Shown here: positions 12,571-19,133 of the stretch, one piece after another
How the letters are laid out: the number at the start of each line of letters is the position of its first letter
How positions within the stretch are numbered: the stretch's first letter is position 1
Virus record (IMG/VR): IMGVR_UViG_3300034272_000676
Span: 1-27,708 of that record
Direction: 5' to 3' (one strand)
Origin: a virus
DNA length: 27,708 bases
Position numbers and translations under genes: made by a program
The notes under the pieces: generated by a model
What the model was told of the DNA's origin: nothing
The model's input: only the letters and a program-made list of their open reading frames with translations
The model's database searches: none

Positions 12571-13056
12571 ATGGGATTCGCATCACACCTTGGCCCTTGG
12601 CTGCTCGGCACTGTTAAAAACACTACTGGCACTACTGCTGGCACGATCCGCAATATGGGCGCAACTGTTGTTACACAGACTGGCCTGACCACTGTTAGCG
12701 ATACAACTGCTACTACAGAGTTTGTTTTGCCTGCTGGCGCACAAATCATAGAATTTTTTGTAGACATTACCACCGCTTACGCTGGTACTACTGGTAACAC
12801 CATCACTATTCAAACCGCCGCTGGTAACTCTTTGGCTACTGTTGGTGGTGCTACAACTACACCTTTGGCTGTTGGCCGCGCAACTGTGACTGTTACAGGC
12901 GCACAGATTGGTACATACCTGAATGTTGGCTCAACTGACTTAATCGTTCAAGCAATCTACGCTTGTGCTGGTACAGCCAGCGGCGGTGCTGCTACGATTA
13001 CATGCGTGTACGTTGTGCGTGAATCTAACGGCGCTGCTAACCCCAGCCAAGTCTAA
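12571..13056 (+). CDS. Structural-type hypothetical protein
   Basis: The 161-aa protein begins MGFASHLGPWLLGTVKNTTG and is rich in Thr, Gly, Ala and Val. Alternating strands (TEFVLPAGAQIIEFFVDITT) suggest a jelly-roll or Ig-like virion protein. No clear family name can be given. It has a long structured leader and its own terminator, so it forms an isolated transcription unit just after the capsid gene. This suggests regulated or high-level production, compatible with a head decoration protein. An AAGGAAAAATC ribosome site precedes the ATG. Confidence 0.7.
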   Translation: MGFASHLGPWLLGTVKNTTGTTAGTIRNMGATVVTQTGLTTVSDTTATTEFVLPAGAQIIEFFVDITTAYAGTTGNTITIQTAAGNSLATVGGATTTPLAVGRATVTVTGAQIGTYLNVGSTDLIVQAIYACAGTASGGAATITCVYVVRESNGAANPSQV

Positions 13057-13063
13057 TTAGTCT

Positions 13064-13085
13064 AGGGGGCTTCGGCCCCTTTCTT
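13064..13085 (+). terminator. Intrinsic terminator with TTCG loop
   Basis: GGGGC-TTCG-GCCCC is a very stable 5-bp stem with a UUCG tetraloop, followed by TTTCTT. It lies 8 bases after the stop of the preceding gene. Confidence 0.85.
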
Positions 13086-13099
13086 AAAGGAGATTAATT

Positions 13100-13381
13100 A
13101 TGATGCAGACAGACGTAAAAGCCTCTCATTTAGAGGCAACTGGCACGGCGGTCTCTGGCCGTACTAGGATTAAAGGCTATCAGTTTTTGACTGGTGGTAC
13201 TGCTGGCGATATTGAATTTCGTGACGGTGGTTCTGGTGGCCCTATTCGTTTGCAATTTAATATTGCTACTACGCCAACAAATCCGTTGTCGTTTACGGTA
13301 CCCGGCGAGGGCGTTTTGTTTTATACAGATGTCCACATAACTTTGCCTACAAACGCAAAAATCACGGTGTTTTATGGCTAA
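13100..13381 (+). CDS. Conserved small structural-type phage protein
   Basis: The 93-aa protein begins MMQTDVKASHLEATGTAVSG, then RTRIKGYQFLTGG and EFRDGGSGGP, and ends in ITVFYG. Short proteins with this 'Q.DVKA.HL...G....R.R.KG' start and 'VFYG' end are common in environmental tailed phages, as I recall, without a known role. The beta-rich composition suggests a virion component. An AAGGAG ribosome site precedes the ATG, and the gene overlaps the next one by 8 bases. Confidence 0.7.
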   Translation: MMQTDVKASHLEATGTAVSGRTRIKGYQFLTGGTAGDIEFRDGGSGGPIRLQFNIATTPTNPLSFTVPGEGVLFYTDVHITLPTNAKITVFYG

Positions 13382-13688
13382 GAGCGCAGCATGGCAGAGG
13401 AAAGAAGGCAAGAACCCCGAGGGTGGCTTGAACGCCAAGGGACGAGCCTCCGCCAAAGCGCAAGGCATGAATTTGAAACGTCCCCAGCCCGAAGGCGGCT
13501 CCCGGCGCGACTCTTTCTGTGCGAGGATGAGCGGAATGAAAAAGAAACTGACCAGCGCAAAGACAGCGAACGATCCGGATTCACGGATCAATAAATCTTT
13601 GAGGGCTTGGAACTGCGCGGAAGGTGGCTATGTAACTGCGGCTGATGGCTGCGCTACACAAGGCAAGACAAGAGGGCGGATGGTATGA
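13374..13688 (+). CDS. Basic small protein (DUF6321-like) with RADG/GKTRG tail
   Basis: The 104-aa, strongly basic protein has 'KEGKNPEGGLNAKGRAS' (10-26) and 'GSRRDSFCARMSGMKKKLTS' (42-61), which I recall as a domain of unknown function (DUF6321). The C-terminal 22 residues (CAEGGYVTAADG...GKTRGRM) are a variant of a tail shared by the next three basic proteins. The charge suggests DNA or RNA contact or packaging inside the virion. It overlaps both neighbours. No enzyme motif is seen. Confidence 0.7.
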   Translation: MAKSAAWQRKEGKNPEGGLNAKGRASAKAQGMNLKRPQPEGGSRRDSFCARMSGMKKKLTSAKTANDPDSRINKSLRAWNCAEGGYVTAADGCATQGKTRGRMV

Positions 13689-13879
13689 CCCAGCATGACA
13701 CAGCTAAAGCAGTCGCAGATGGCGCAGCAGTCTTAACGACTGTTGGTGTTATGGCTACGTGGCTACCACCTTTGGCTTCTCTGTTCACAATTATTTACCT
13801 CGGTCTTCGCATCTGGGAGTCTGATACTGTTCGTGAAGTAACCAAGCGCAAAAAGGCCACAAATGCCAGCGAAGAGTGA
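13685..13879 (+). CDS. Small membrane protein, holin-like
   Basis: The 64-aa protein has a soluble N-terminus (MTQHDTAKAVADG), one long or two short hydrophobic segments (VLTTVGVMATWLPPLASLFT, about 16-35, continuing to 43) and a charged C-terminal tail (VTKRKKATNASEE). Size, topology and charged tail are holin-like. However, no endolysin is adjacent, and such proteins in head regions are often only annotated by guess. The ATG overlaps the preceding stop as ATGA. The next gene starts inside its 3' end. Confidence 0.6.
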   Translation: MTQHDTAKAVADGAAVLTTVGVMATWLPPLASLFTIIYLGLRIWESDTVREVTKRKKATNASEE

Positions 13880-14288
13880 AAAACAAAAGCAGTTCATGGA
13901 CGCGGCTGCACATAACCCAAAGTTTGCAAAGGCTGCGGGCGTACCGGTATCGGTTGCTAAAGAATTTAGCGGCGCGAGCAAAGGAATGAAGTTTGGTAAG
14001 GACACAAATACGTCCCGCCCCGATCTTCAAAAAGTTAACAAACCTAAGACACTTCATGGCAAGATGTCAATCATGAAAGAAGGCGGTGATACTATGGCGA
14101 GCAAAATGAATCCCGGGTTTATGGCAATGATAGCCAAGAAAAAAGCCGGAGCTAAAGCAGGTGGCAAAGCAGAAATGCCGATGAAAAAGATGGCCGCTGG
14201 CGGTTCCGCCTCTAAACGCGCTGATGGTGTTGCTGTTAAAGGCAAGACCAAAGGTAAGATGATGTCTAAGGGCGGCAAAGCCTGCTAA
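13863..14288 (+). CDS. Basic protein with MPAKSEKQ start and RADG/GKTKG tail
   Basis: The 141-aa protein begins MPAKSEKQKQFMDAAAHNPK, a start typical of a small DUF3008-like family, followed by PVSVAKEFSG. The centre is lysine, alanine and methionine rich (KKAGAKAGGKAEMPMKKM). Residues 109-134 carry the shared tail (MAAGGSASKRADG...KGKTKGKM), with seven extra residues after it. Such composition suggests an unfolded, nucleic-acid-binding protein. It overlaps the holin-like gene by 17 bases. The function is unknown. Confidence 0.65.
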   Translation: MPAKSEKQKQFMDAAAHNPKFAKAAGVPVSVAKEFSGASKGMKFGKDTNTSRPDLQKVNKPKTLHGKMSIMKEGGDTMASKMNPGFMAMIAKKKAGAKAGGKAEMPMKKMAAGGSASKRADGVAVKGKTKGKMMSKGGKAC

Positions 14289-14303
14289 TCTAAGGAGCTA
14301 AAC

Positions 14304-14762
14304 ATGAAACGTTATAACGGTGAAGATGGTAGTAAAGTTGAAATGGATCCTGAAGAAGCGGCTAACAAAAGCACAGAGGGTATGTTGTCAAACCCCAACG
14401 CTAAAGAGTTTGGTGATGCCGGTACTTCTGAAACAGCAAAAGCTACGCCTAAAGCTACCCCCAAGGCTGCCCCTAAAGCCGCCCCTAAGCCCGTTGCTAA
14501 GTCTGAGTCTAAGCCCGCCGCTAAAGCAGCCCCTGTTGATGTGACTAAGCTCTCTGTGGCTGAACGCAGAAAATTAAGTCGTGAAAACCCATCCGTCAGC
14601 GGCCCAACTGATACACGTTCAGTTAGCCAACGTTTACGCTCTGCTTTTGGCATGAAAAGCGGTGGTGCAACTAAGATGGCTTCCGGTGGTATGACTTCTT
14701 CAGCTTCTAAACGCGCCGACGGTATTGCTGTAAAAGGTAAGACTCGCGGCAAAATGTGTTAA
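14304..14762 (+). CDS. Low-complexity Pro/Ala/Lys protein with RADG/GKTRG tail
   Basis: The 152-aa protein has an acidic head (MKRYNGEDGSKVEMDPEEAA), a linker of repeated ATPK/AAPK units (47-63), a short helix (VAERRKLSREN) and the shared tail at 124-152 (MASGGMTSS...RADG...GKTRGKMC). The linker resembles histone H1-like tails and could bind DNA or act as a flexible tether for the tail peptide. An AAGGAG ribosome site precedes the ATG. No enzymatic motif is seen. Confidence 0.65.
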   Translation: MKRYNGEDGSKVEMDPEEAANKSTEGMLSNPNAKEFGDAGTSETAKATPKATPKAAPKAAPKPVAKSESKPAAKAAPVDVTKLSVAERRKLSRENPSVSGPTDTRSVSQRLRSAFGMKSGGATKMASGGMTSSASKRADGIAVKGKTRGKMC

Positions 14763-14771
14763 GGAAATATC

Positions 14772-15104
14772 ATGGCTGACTACGCAAAAGAGTTACGGGA
14801 CATGCAAGAAAGAGTAGAACAGTCAGATAGCGGAATGATGCGTTCTAATGAGACAAAAGCACGCCTAAGAAATCTATCTGAACGTATACGGCAGGCTGAG
14901 TCTGCAGGTGCCGGTCGTGGTAAGCAAGGCGGCCCTACAGCTAAAGAACTAGCAGACTATGAGCGTAAACAAGATGCTGGTATTTATACCAAGGAAAAAG
15001 GTAAACCACCATCTCCCCGTGAGATGGCTAAGGGTGGTATGACCGCCTCTAGCCGTGCTGATGGCTGCTGTACCAAGGGTAAGACACGTGGAAAGATGAT
15101 GTAA
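14772..15104 (+). CDS. Helical small protein with RADG/GKTRG tail
   Basis: The 110-aa protein has an amphipathic coiled-coil-like N-terminal half (ELRDMQERVEQ, ETKARLRNLSERIRQAE), a Gly/Lys linker and the shared tail at 86-110 (MAKGGMTASSRADG...GKTRGKMM). Here the tail has a CC pair, so cysteine spacing is not conserved between copies. It is the last of four consecutive tail-bearing proteins and is followed by a 2-base gap. The role is unknown. Confidence 0.65.
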   Translation: MADYAKELRDMQERVEQSDSGMMRSNETKARLRNLSERIRQAESAGAGRGKQGGPTAKELADYERKQDAGIYTKEKGKPPSPREMAKGGMTASSRADGCCTKGKTRGKMM

Positions 15105-15106
15105 TC

Positions 15107-15382
15107 ATGATAGCCAGCCGTGGAATGGGAGCCATCTCCCCCAGCAAAATGCCCAAAGGCAAGCGTAAAGCTCGTCGGGATGACACTGATTTCACGCAGT
15201 ATGCTGAAGGTGGTAAAGTTAACGCTGCTGGTAATTACACTAAACCCAGTCTTCGCAAGAGGATCGTGTCCCAAGTAAAGTCCGCAGCAACGCAGGGTAC
15301 CGGCGCAGGTCAGTGGTCAGCCCGCAAAGCTCAGCTAGTTGCCAAGAAGTACAAGGCGGCTGGCGGGGGTTATCGAGATTGA
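15107..15382 (+). CDS. Basic conserved phage protein
   Basis: The 91-aa protein begins MIASRGMGAISPSKMPKGKR and continues RRDDTDFTQYAEGGKVNAAG, KPSLRKRIVSQVKSA and QWSARKAQLVAKKYKAAGGGYRD. I recall the C-terminal 'GQWSARKAQ..AK.YKA.GGGYR' block from small phage proteins of unknown function. The high Lys/Arg content suggests nucleic acid contact. The start could also be the ATG at 15125. Its stop overlaps the TTG start of the next gene. Confidence 0.65.
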   Translation: MIASRGMGAISPSKMPKGKRKARRDDTDFTQYAEGGKVNAAGNYTKPSLRKRIVSQVKSAATQGTGAGQWSARKAQLVAKKYKAAGGGYRD

Positions 15383-15612
15383 AAGCGCCTCAAAAATCCC
15401 TTAAAGATTGGGGCGACCAAAAATGGAGAACCAAAAGTGGTAAAAAATCTTCTGACACTGGTGAAAGATACCTTCCAAAAGCTGCGATCAAAAGTCTCAG
15501 CCCTGCTGAGTACGCTGCGACGACCAAAGCCAAGCGAGCAGGAAAAGCCGCCGGTAAACAATTCGTAGCCCAACCCAAAACAATTGCAAAGAAAACGGCG
15601 GGATTTAGATGA
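15379..15612 (+). CDS. DUF5872-like basic protein, TTG start
   Basis: The 77-aa protein reads (M)KAPQKSLKDWGDQKWRTKSG, then TGERYLPKAAIKSLSPAEYA and KRAGKAAGKQF, a pattern I associate with DUF5872. The start TTG overlaps the preceding TGA as TTGA, just as at 8566. An upstream in-frame ATG at 15313 would bury 66 bases in another gene and its extra sequence looks non-coding. The end overlaps the next ATG by four bases. The function is unknown. Confidence 0.65.
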   Translation: MKAPQKSLKDWGDQKWRTKSGKKSSDTGERYLPKAAIKSLSPAEYAATTKAKRAGKAAGKQFVAQPKTIAKKTAGFR

Positions 15613-16538
15613 CTACTTCTGGAGTTGCAGCGTTTAATCTTGACCTCAATGAGATTGTTGAGGAAGCGTTTGAGCGTGCGGGCTCAGAGCTTCGTACAGG
15701 CTACGACTTACGTACAGCTCGCCGTTCGTTGAACTTGCTGTTTGCTGACTGGGCAAACCGTGGCATTAACATGTGGACGTTTGAGCAGGGTACGCTTACC
15801 TTAACCCAAGGTTTGGCTACTTACGCACTACCAACTGATACAGTAGACTTACTAGAACATGTAATCCGTACGGGTGAAGGTAACGTTTCTACGCAGTCTG
15901 ACTTAACAATCACACGTATTAGTGTTTCTACTTATGCCACGATCCCCAACAAACTACAACAAGCCCGCCCAATTCAGGTGTGGTTCCAGCGTTTAGATGG
16001 CCAAACATCGTCCATAGGGACTACATTAAATGGTGGAATTTCTGCCACAGCCACTACGATTACGCTAACTTCTACTGCTGGTCTAGCCACAAATGGATTT
16101 GTTCTGATTGAGAACGAGACAGTGCAGTACGGGTATATTGACGGCAATCAGTTGATGAATTGCTTCCGTGGACAGAACAACACAACCGCAGTGGCGCACT
16201 CAACCGCAGTCGCTGTTTACTCACAAAACTTGCCATCCGTAACTGTTTGGCCGACTCCTGATGGATCACAAACCTACCAATTCGTTTATTGGCGCATGCG
16301 CCGTATTGATGACGCAGGCAATGGCACTCGGACTATGGATGTACCTTTCCGTTTCTTGCCCTGCTTGGTTGCTGGACTCGCCTATTACCTTGCACTTAAG
16401 GTAGAGAACGGCGCTCAGCGCTTGGAAGTCCTTAAAGCTCAATACGATGAAGCTTGGCAGTTAGCTGCGGGTGAAGATCAGGAACACGCCTCCTTGCGAT
16501 TTGTTCCGCGTCAAATGTATATTGGTGGTGGTTCGTAA
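15609..16538 (+). CDS. Head-tail connector protein (gp4-like) with inserted domain
   Basis: The 309-aa protein has an all-helical N-terminal part (LNEIVEEAFERAGSELRTG..DLRTARRSLNLLFADWANRG, 12-52) typical of P22 gp4-type adaptors, and a C-terminal helical part (PCLVAGLAYYLALKVENGAQ). Between them lies a beta-rich insertion (about 135-205, TTITLTSTAGL...NCFRGQNNT). It should bind below the portal ring and close the filled head. It is followed by zinc-ribbon, basic and adaptor genes. The call rests on pattern memory and position. Confidence 0.65.
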   Translation: MTTSGVAAFNLDLNEIVEEAFERAGSELRTGYDLRTARRSLNLLFADWANRGINMWTFEQGTLTLTQGLATYALPTDTVDLLEHVIRTGEGNVSTQSDLTITRISVSTYATIPNKLQQARPIQVWFQRLDGQTSSIGTTLNGGISATATTITLTSTAGLATNGFVLIENETVQYGYIDGNQLMNCFRGQNNTTAVAHSTAVAVYSQNLPSVTVWPTPDGSQTYQFVYWRMRRIDDAGNGTRTMDVPFRFLPCLVAGLAYYLALKVENGAQRLEVLKAQYDEAWQLAAGEDQEHASLRFVPRQMYIGGGS

Positions 16539-16970
16539 ATGGGCAGCAGGTTTGCTTCCGGTAAGAACAGTATCGCTATGTGCGATCGCTGTGGATTCCA
16601 GTTCAAACTTACAAAGCTTCGTAAAGAAATTAAAAAGACCAAGATTTATAATTTGCTTGTGTGTCCTGAGTGCTGGGATCCAGATCAGCCGCAGTTGCAA
16701 TTGGGTATGTACCCGGTGGATGATCCGCAAGCAGTACGCAATCCGCGTAGGGATACAACCTACTATACGGCTGGTACAAACGGTCTGCAGATAGTAAACT
16801 CAAATAGCACCGATCAAAACGCGGCTGGGTTTACAACAGGTGGTTCTCGGGATATTCAGTGGGGCTGGAATCCGGTTGGTGGGTCAAGGAATTTTGATAG
16901 TGTGTTAACACCAAACTACTTGGCATTAGGCGTACAAATTGGTACAGTAACGATACAAATAGGAGTCTAA
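16539..16970 (+). CDS. Zinc-ribbon virion-region protein
   Basis: The 143-aa protein starts MGSRFASGKNSIAMCDRCGF and has C15-x2-C18 and C42-x2-C45 (VCPECWDP), a classic treble-clef/ribbon pair with basic residues between them. The remainder is Gly/Asn/Thr-rich and strand-like (NPVGGSRNFDSVLTPNYLAL). It starts immediately at the end of the connector gene. Similar zinc-ribbon proteins occur near connectors in environmental phages from memory. Its role is unknown. Confidence 0.65.
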   Translation: MGSRFASGKNSIAMCDRCGFQFKLTKLRKEIKKTKIYNLLVCPECWDPDQPQLQLGMYPVDDPQAVRNPRRDTTYYTAGTNGLQIVNSNSTDQNAAGFTTGGSRDIQWGWNPVGGSRNFDSVLTPNYLALGVQIGTVTIQIGV

Positions 16971-16971
16971 T

Positions 16972-17148
16972 ATGGACAAGAAAGATTTAGCTCAAGACAA
17001 AAAGATGATTAAGTCTGCTGTCGGTAAGCACGAGAAAAACATGCATCCCGGCAAGAAGCCTACAAAGCTTAAAGCTGGTGGCCCTACAACCGATGACCGC
17101 ATGCGCTTAGGACGTAACCTGTCCCGCGCCGCAAATCAAGGGAAATAA
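16972..17148 (+). CDS. 58-aa basic protein
   Basis: The frame reads MDKKDLAQDKKMIKSAVGKH, then EKNMHPGKKPTKLKAGGPTT and ends SRAANQGK. It starts one base after the previous stop, with AGGAGTCTAAT upstream, and ends just before the next ATG (TAATCATG), so it is clearly part of the operon. It is Lys-rich and probably unfolded. The 'K.IKSAV.KHE..MHPGK..TKL..GG' pattern is recurrent in environmental phages from memory. The role is unknown. Confidence 0.7.
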   Translation: MDKKDLAQDKKMIKSAVGKHEKNMHPGKKPTKLKAGGPTTDDRMRLGRNLSRAANQGK

Positions 17149-17150
17149 TC

Positions 17151-17411
17151 ATGGCTAAATTTAGTAAAAAAGTAATGGGTAAAGAAGTTGGCGATGCCGC
17201 CACTTATGCTGCACCGCACAAAATGAATGGCAAGCCTCTGGTAATGTCGACTAACCCCGGCAAGGATTCCAGCATTAGCAGCCTTAGCACCATGAAGATG
17301 AGTGTTGGTAACTACAACAACGGCCAGAATGAAACTAAAACTTCAGGCATTAAAGTTCGCGGTACAGGTGCTGCGACTAAAGGCTTGATGGCCAGAGGCC
17401 CAATGGCATGA
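17151..17411 (+). CDS. Basic hypothetical protein with GTGAATKG tail
   Basis: The 86-aa protein begins MAKFSKKVMGKEVGDAATYA and ends GIKVRGTGAATKGLMARGPM. The C-terminal block (RGTGAATKG.MARGPM) is reminiscent of, but different from, the RADG/GKTRG tails of genes 13374-15104. It may be another virion targeting or DNA-binding tail. The last four bases overlap the adaptor gene (ATGA). The function is unknown. Confidence 0.65.
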   Translation: MAKFSKKVMGKEVGDAATYAAPHKMNGKPLVMSTNPGKDSSISSLSTMKMSVGNYNNGQNETKTSGIKVRGTGAATKGLMARGPMA

Positions 17412-18064
17412 ATTACGCTGAACTCAGCGCTGCTATTCAAGCGTACACGGAGAACACGGAAGCAGATTTCGTGGCTAATATCCCCGTGTTTGTTGAGCAG
17501 GCTGAGCAGCGTATTTACAACTCTATGCAGTTCCCGTCCATTCGTAAGAACGTGACGGGCTCAGTATCAACTAACAACAAATATTTGGGTTGCCCAAGCG
17601 ACTTCTTGGCTGTGTACTCAATGGCAGTTGTGGATGGTACGGGTGCGTATGAGTACTTGCTAAATAAAGACGTTAACTTTATTCGCCAAGCGTATCCCGT
17701 TCCTACAGACACAGGCTTACCACGATACTATGCACTGTTTGGCCCCCAGAGTAATGACGTTAACGAGTTAACGTTTATTGTTGGCCCAACACCAGATGCT
17801 ACATACGTTGTGGAGCTTCACTATTACTACTACCCACCGTCTATTGTGACTGCAAGTACTACATGGCTTGGCGATAACTTTGACTCTGTACTGTTGTACG
17901 GCTCATTGGTTGAAGCTTATACCTACATGAAGGGCGAGCAAGATATGATGGCGTTGTATAACGGCAAATATCAAGAAGCCGTTGCTCTAGCAAAACGTTT
18001 GGCCGATGGTATGGAGCGTCAAGACGCGTATCGTTCTGGACAGTTCCGACAAAAGGTGACTTGA
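17408..18064 (+). CDS. Phage adaptor / tail tubular-like protein
   Basis: The 218-aa protein matches the phage adaptor family by eye. It has a helical N-terminal (MNYAELSAAIQAYTENTEAD, VEQAEQRIYNSMQFPSIRKN), then DFLAVYSMAV, LLNKDVNFIRQAYP, a strand (VELHYYYYPPSIVTASTTWL) and helices (EAYTYMKGEQDMMALYNGKY). Proteins of this type (T7 gp11-like adaptors) bridge the connector and the tail nozzle. It is coupled by overlap to the gene before it. The order connector-adaptor-fibre fits a short tail. Confidence 0.75.
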   Translation: MNYAELSAAIQAYTENTEADFVANIPVFVEQAEQRIYNSMQFPSIRKNVTGSVSTNNKYLGCPSDFLAVYSMAVVDGTGAYEYLLNKDVNFIRQAYPVPTDTGLPRYYALFGPQSNDVNELTFIVGPTPDATYVVELHYYYYPPSIVTASTTWLGDNFDSVLLYGSLVEAYTYMKGEQDMMALYNGKYQEAVALAKRLADGMERQDAYRSGQFRQKVT

Positions 18065-18065
18065 T

Positions 18066-18524
18066 ATGGCAATTTCGCAAACAGCAACCACTAGCTTTAA
18101 AGTTGAACTGCTTCAAGCGGTTCATAACTTTGGCCCAACATCGCCCAACACTTTTAAAGTGGCGCTGTTTACAGCCGCAGCAAATCTCAGTGCAACTACT
18201 ACTGCATACACAGTAGGAATGACGGGTGAAGTGGCTAGTGGCGGCGGTTACACAACCGGTGGAAACACACTGGTAATTTCAATATCACCAACTTCTGGCA
18301 ACAATTCTAGTAGTGTTCCTACAGCGTTTATTTCGTTCAGTAATACAAGTTGGACAAACGCCACATTTACAGCGCGTGGTGCATTGATTTACAACGACTC
18401 TGTTGCAGGTGACCCGTCTGTTGCTGTGCTGGACTTTGGTTCAGACAAGACAGTAAACAACGATACTTTCCAAATCATCTTCCCAACCCCCGATGCCAAC
18501 AGCGCCATTGTGCGCATCTCTTAA
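18066..18524 (+). CDS. Beta-rich tail-region structural protein
   Basis: The 152-aa protein has short strands with 'FKVALFTAAANLSATTTAYT', 'GGGYTTGGNTL', 'FTARGALIYNDSVAG' and 'VLDFGSDKTV'. This pattern is frequent in environmental phage tail regions, from memory, and is usually only called structural. It has no charged clusters or membrane segment. It starts one base after the adaptor stop. The next gene has similar 'structural' style, so both may form a tail or baseplate part. Confidence 0.7.
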   Translation: MAISQTATTSFKVELLQAVHNFGPTSPNTFKVALFTAAANLSATTTAYTVGMTGEVASGGGYTTGGNTLVISISPTSGNNSSSVPTAFISFSNTSWTNATFTARGALIYNDSVAGDPSVAVLDFGSDKTVNNDTFQIIFPTPDANSAIVRIS

Positions 18525-18533
18525 GGATTAATC

Positions 18534-19121
18534 ATGCATACAGAAAAAAGCACCGCCCAAGACACCGTGTCTGCTGGCATAGCAGTTCGCCCCCGTAGCG
18601 CTGAAGGCGTTGGTGCTGGCGGTGTTTACACAGTTGTTTGCCACGATGCAAGTGGCAATATGAAGTGGTCTGACAGCTTCCATAACTTGGTTGTCAACCA
18701 AGGCTTGCAAGACATGAACTCTAAGTATTTCAGCGGCTCCGGTTACACGGCTGCTTGGTACTTGGGTCTGGTGACTGGCCCCGGTTCTGGTAACACTTAT
18801 CTCCCTGCTAATACACTTGCTTCTCATGCAGGCTGGACAGAAAACACAGCTTACACAGGCAACCGCAAGGCGGCTACGTTTGGCACAGCAACTACGGCAG
18901 ACCCTTCGGTCATTAACAACGCTGTAGCCACCGGCGGAACACCCGCCGTATTCACAATGAACGCAAATGCTCAGAATATTGCAGGTGCGTTTTTGTGCTC
19001 TGTATCTTCTGGCACATCTGGCATTTTGTTCTCTGTAGGGAACTTTACCGGCGGTAACAAGACTGTGGACAGTGGCGATACATTAACTGTTACATACGAA
19101 TTCTCTCTCGACGCTGTTTAA
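18534..19121 (+). CDS. Beta-rich tail-region structural protein
   Basis: The 195-aa protein has 'FHNLVVNQGLQDMNSKYFSG', 'AWYLGLVTGPGSG' and 'TLASHAGWTENTAYTGNRKA' blocks, known to me from tail/neck-region proteins in many phages without a defined function. The start ATG follows AAGGATTAATC. Composition is Gly/Thr/Ser-rich with few lysines. It precedes the repeat protein at 19134, and may be part of a distal tail or fibre attachment site. The assignment is by pattern and position only. Confidence 0.65.
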   Translation: MHTEKSTAQDTVSAGIAVRPRSAEGVGAGGVYTVVCHDASGNMKWSDSFHNLVVNQGLQDMNSKYFSGSGYTAAWYLGLVTGPGSGNTYLPANTLASHAGWTENTAYTGNRKAATFGTATTADPSVINNAVATGGTPAVFTMNANAQNIAGAFLCSVSSGTSGILFSVGNFTGGNKTVDSGDTLTVTYEFSLDAV

Positions 19122-19133
19122 TCAGGTAATGCG

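Noticed and set aside
14312-14752. Minus-strand frame of 146 aa opposite the Pro/Ala/Lys protein
   Set aside because: It mirrors low-complexity codons of the plus gene, which has a ribosome site and the shared tail. The antisense frame has neither.
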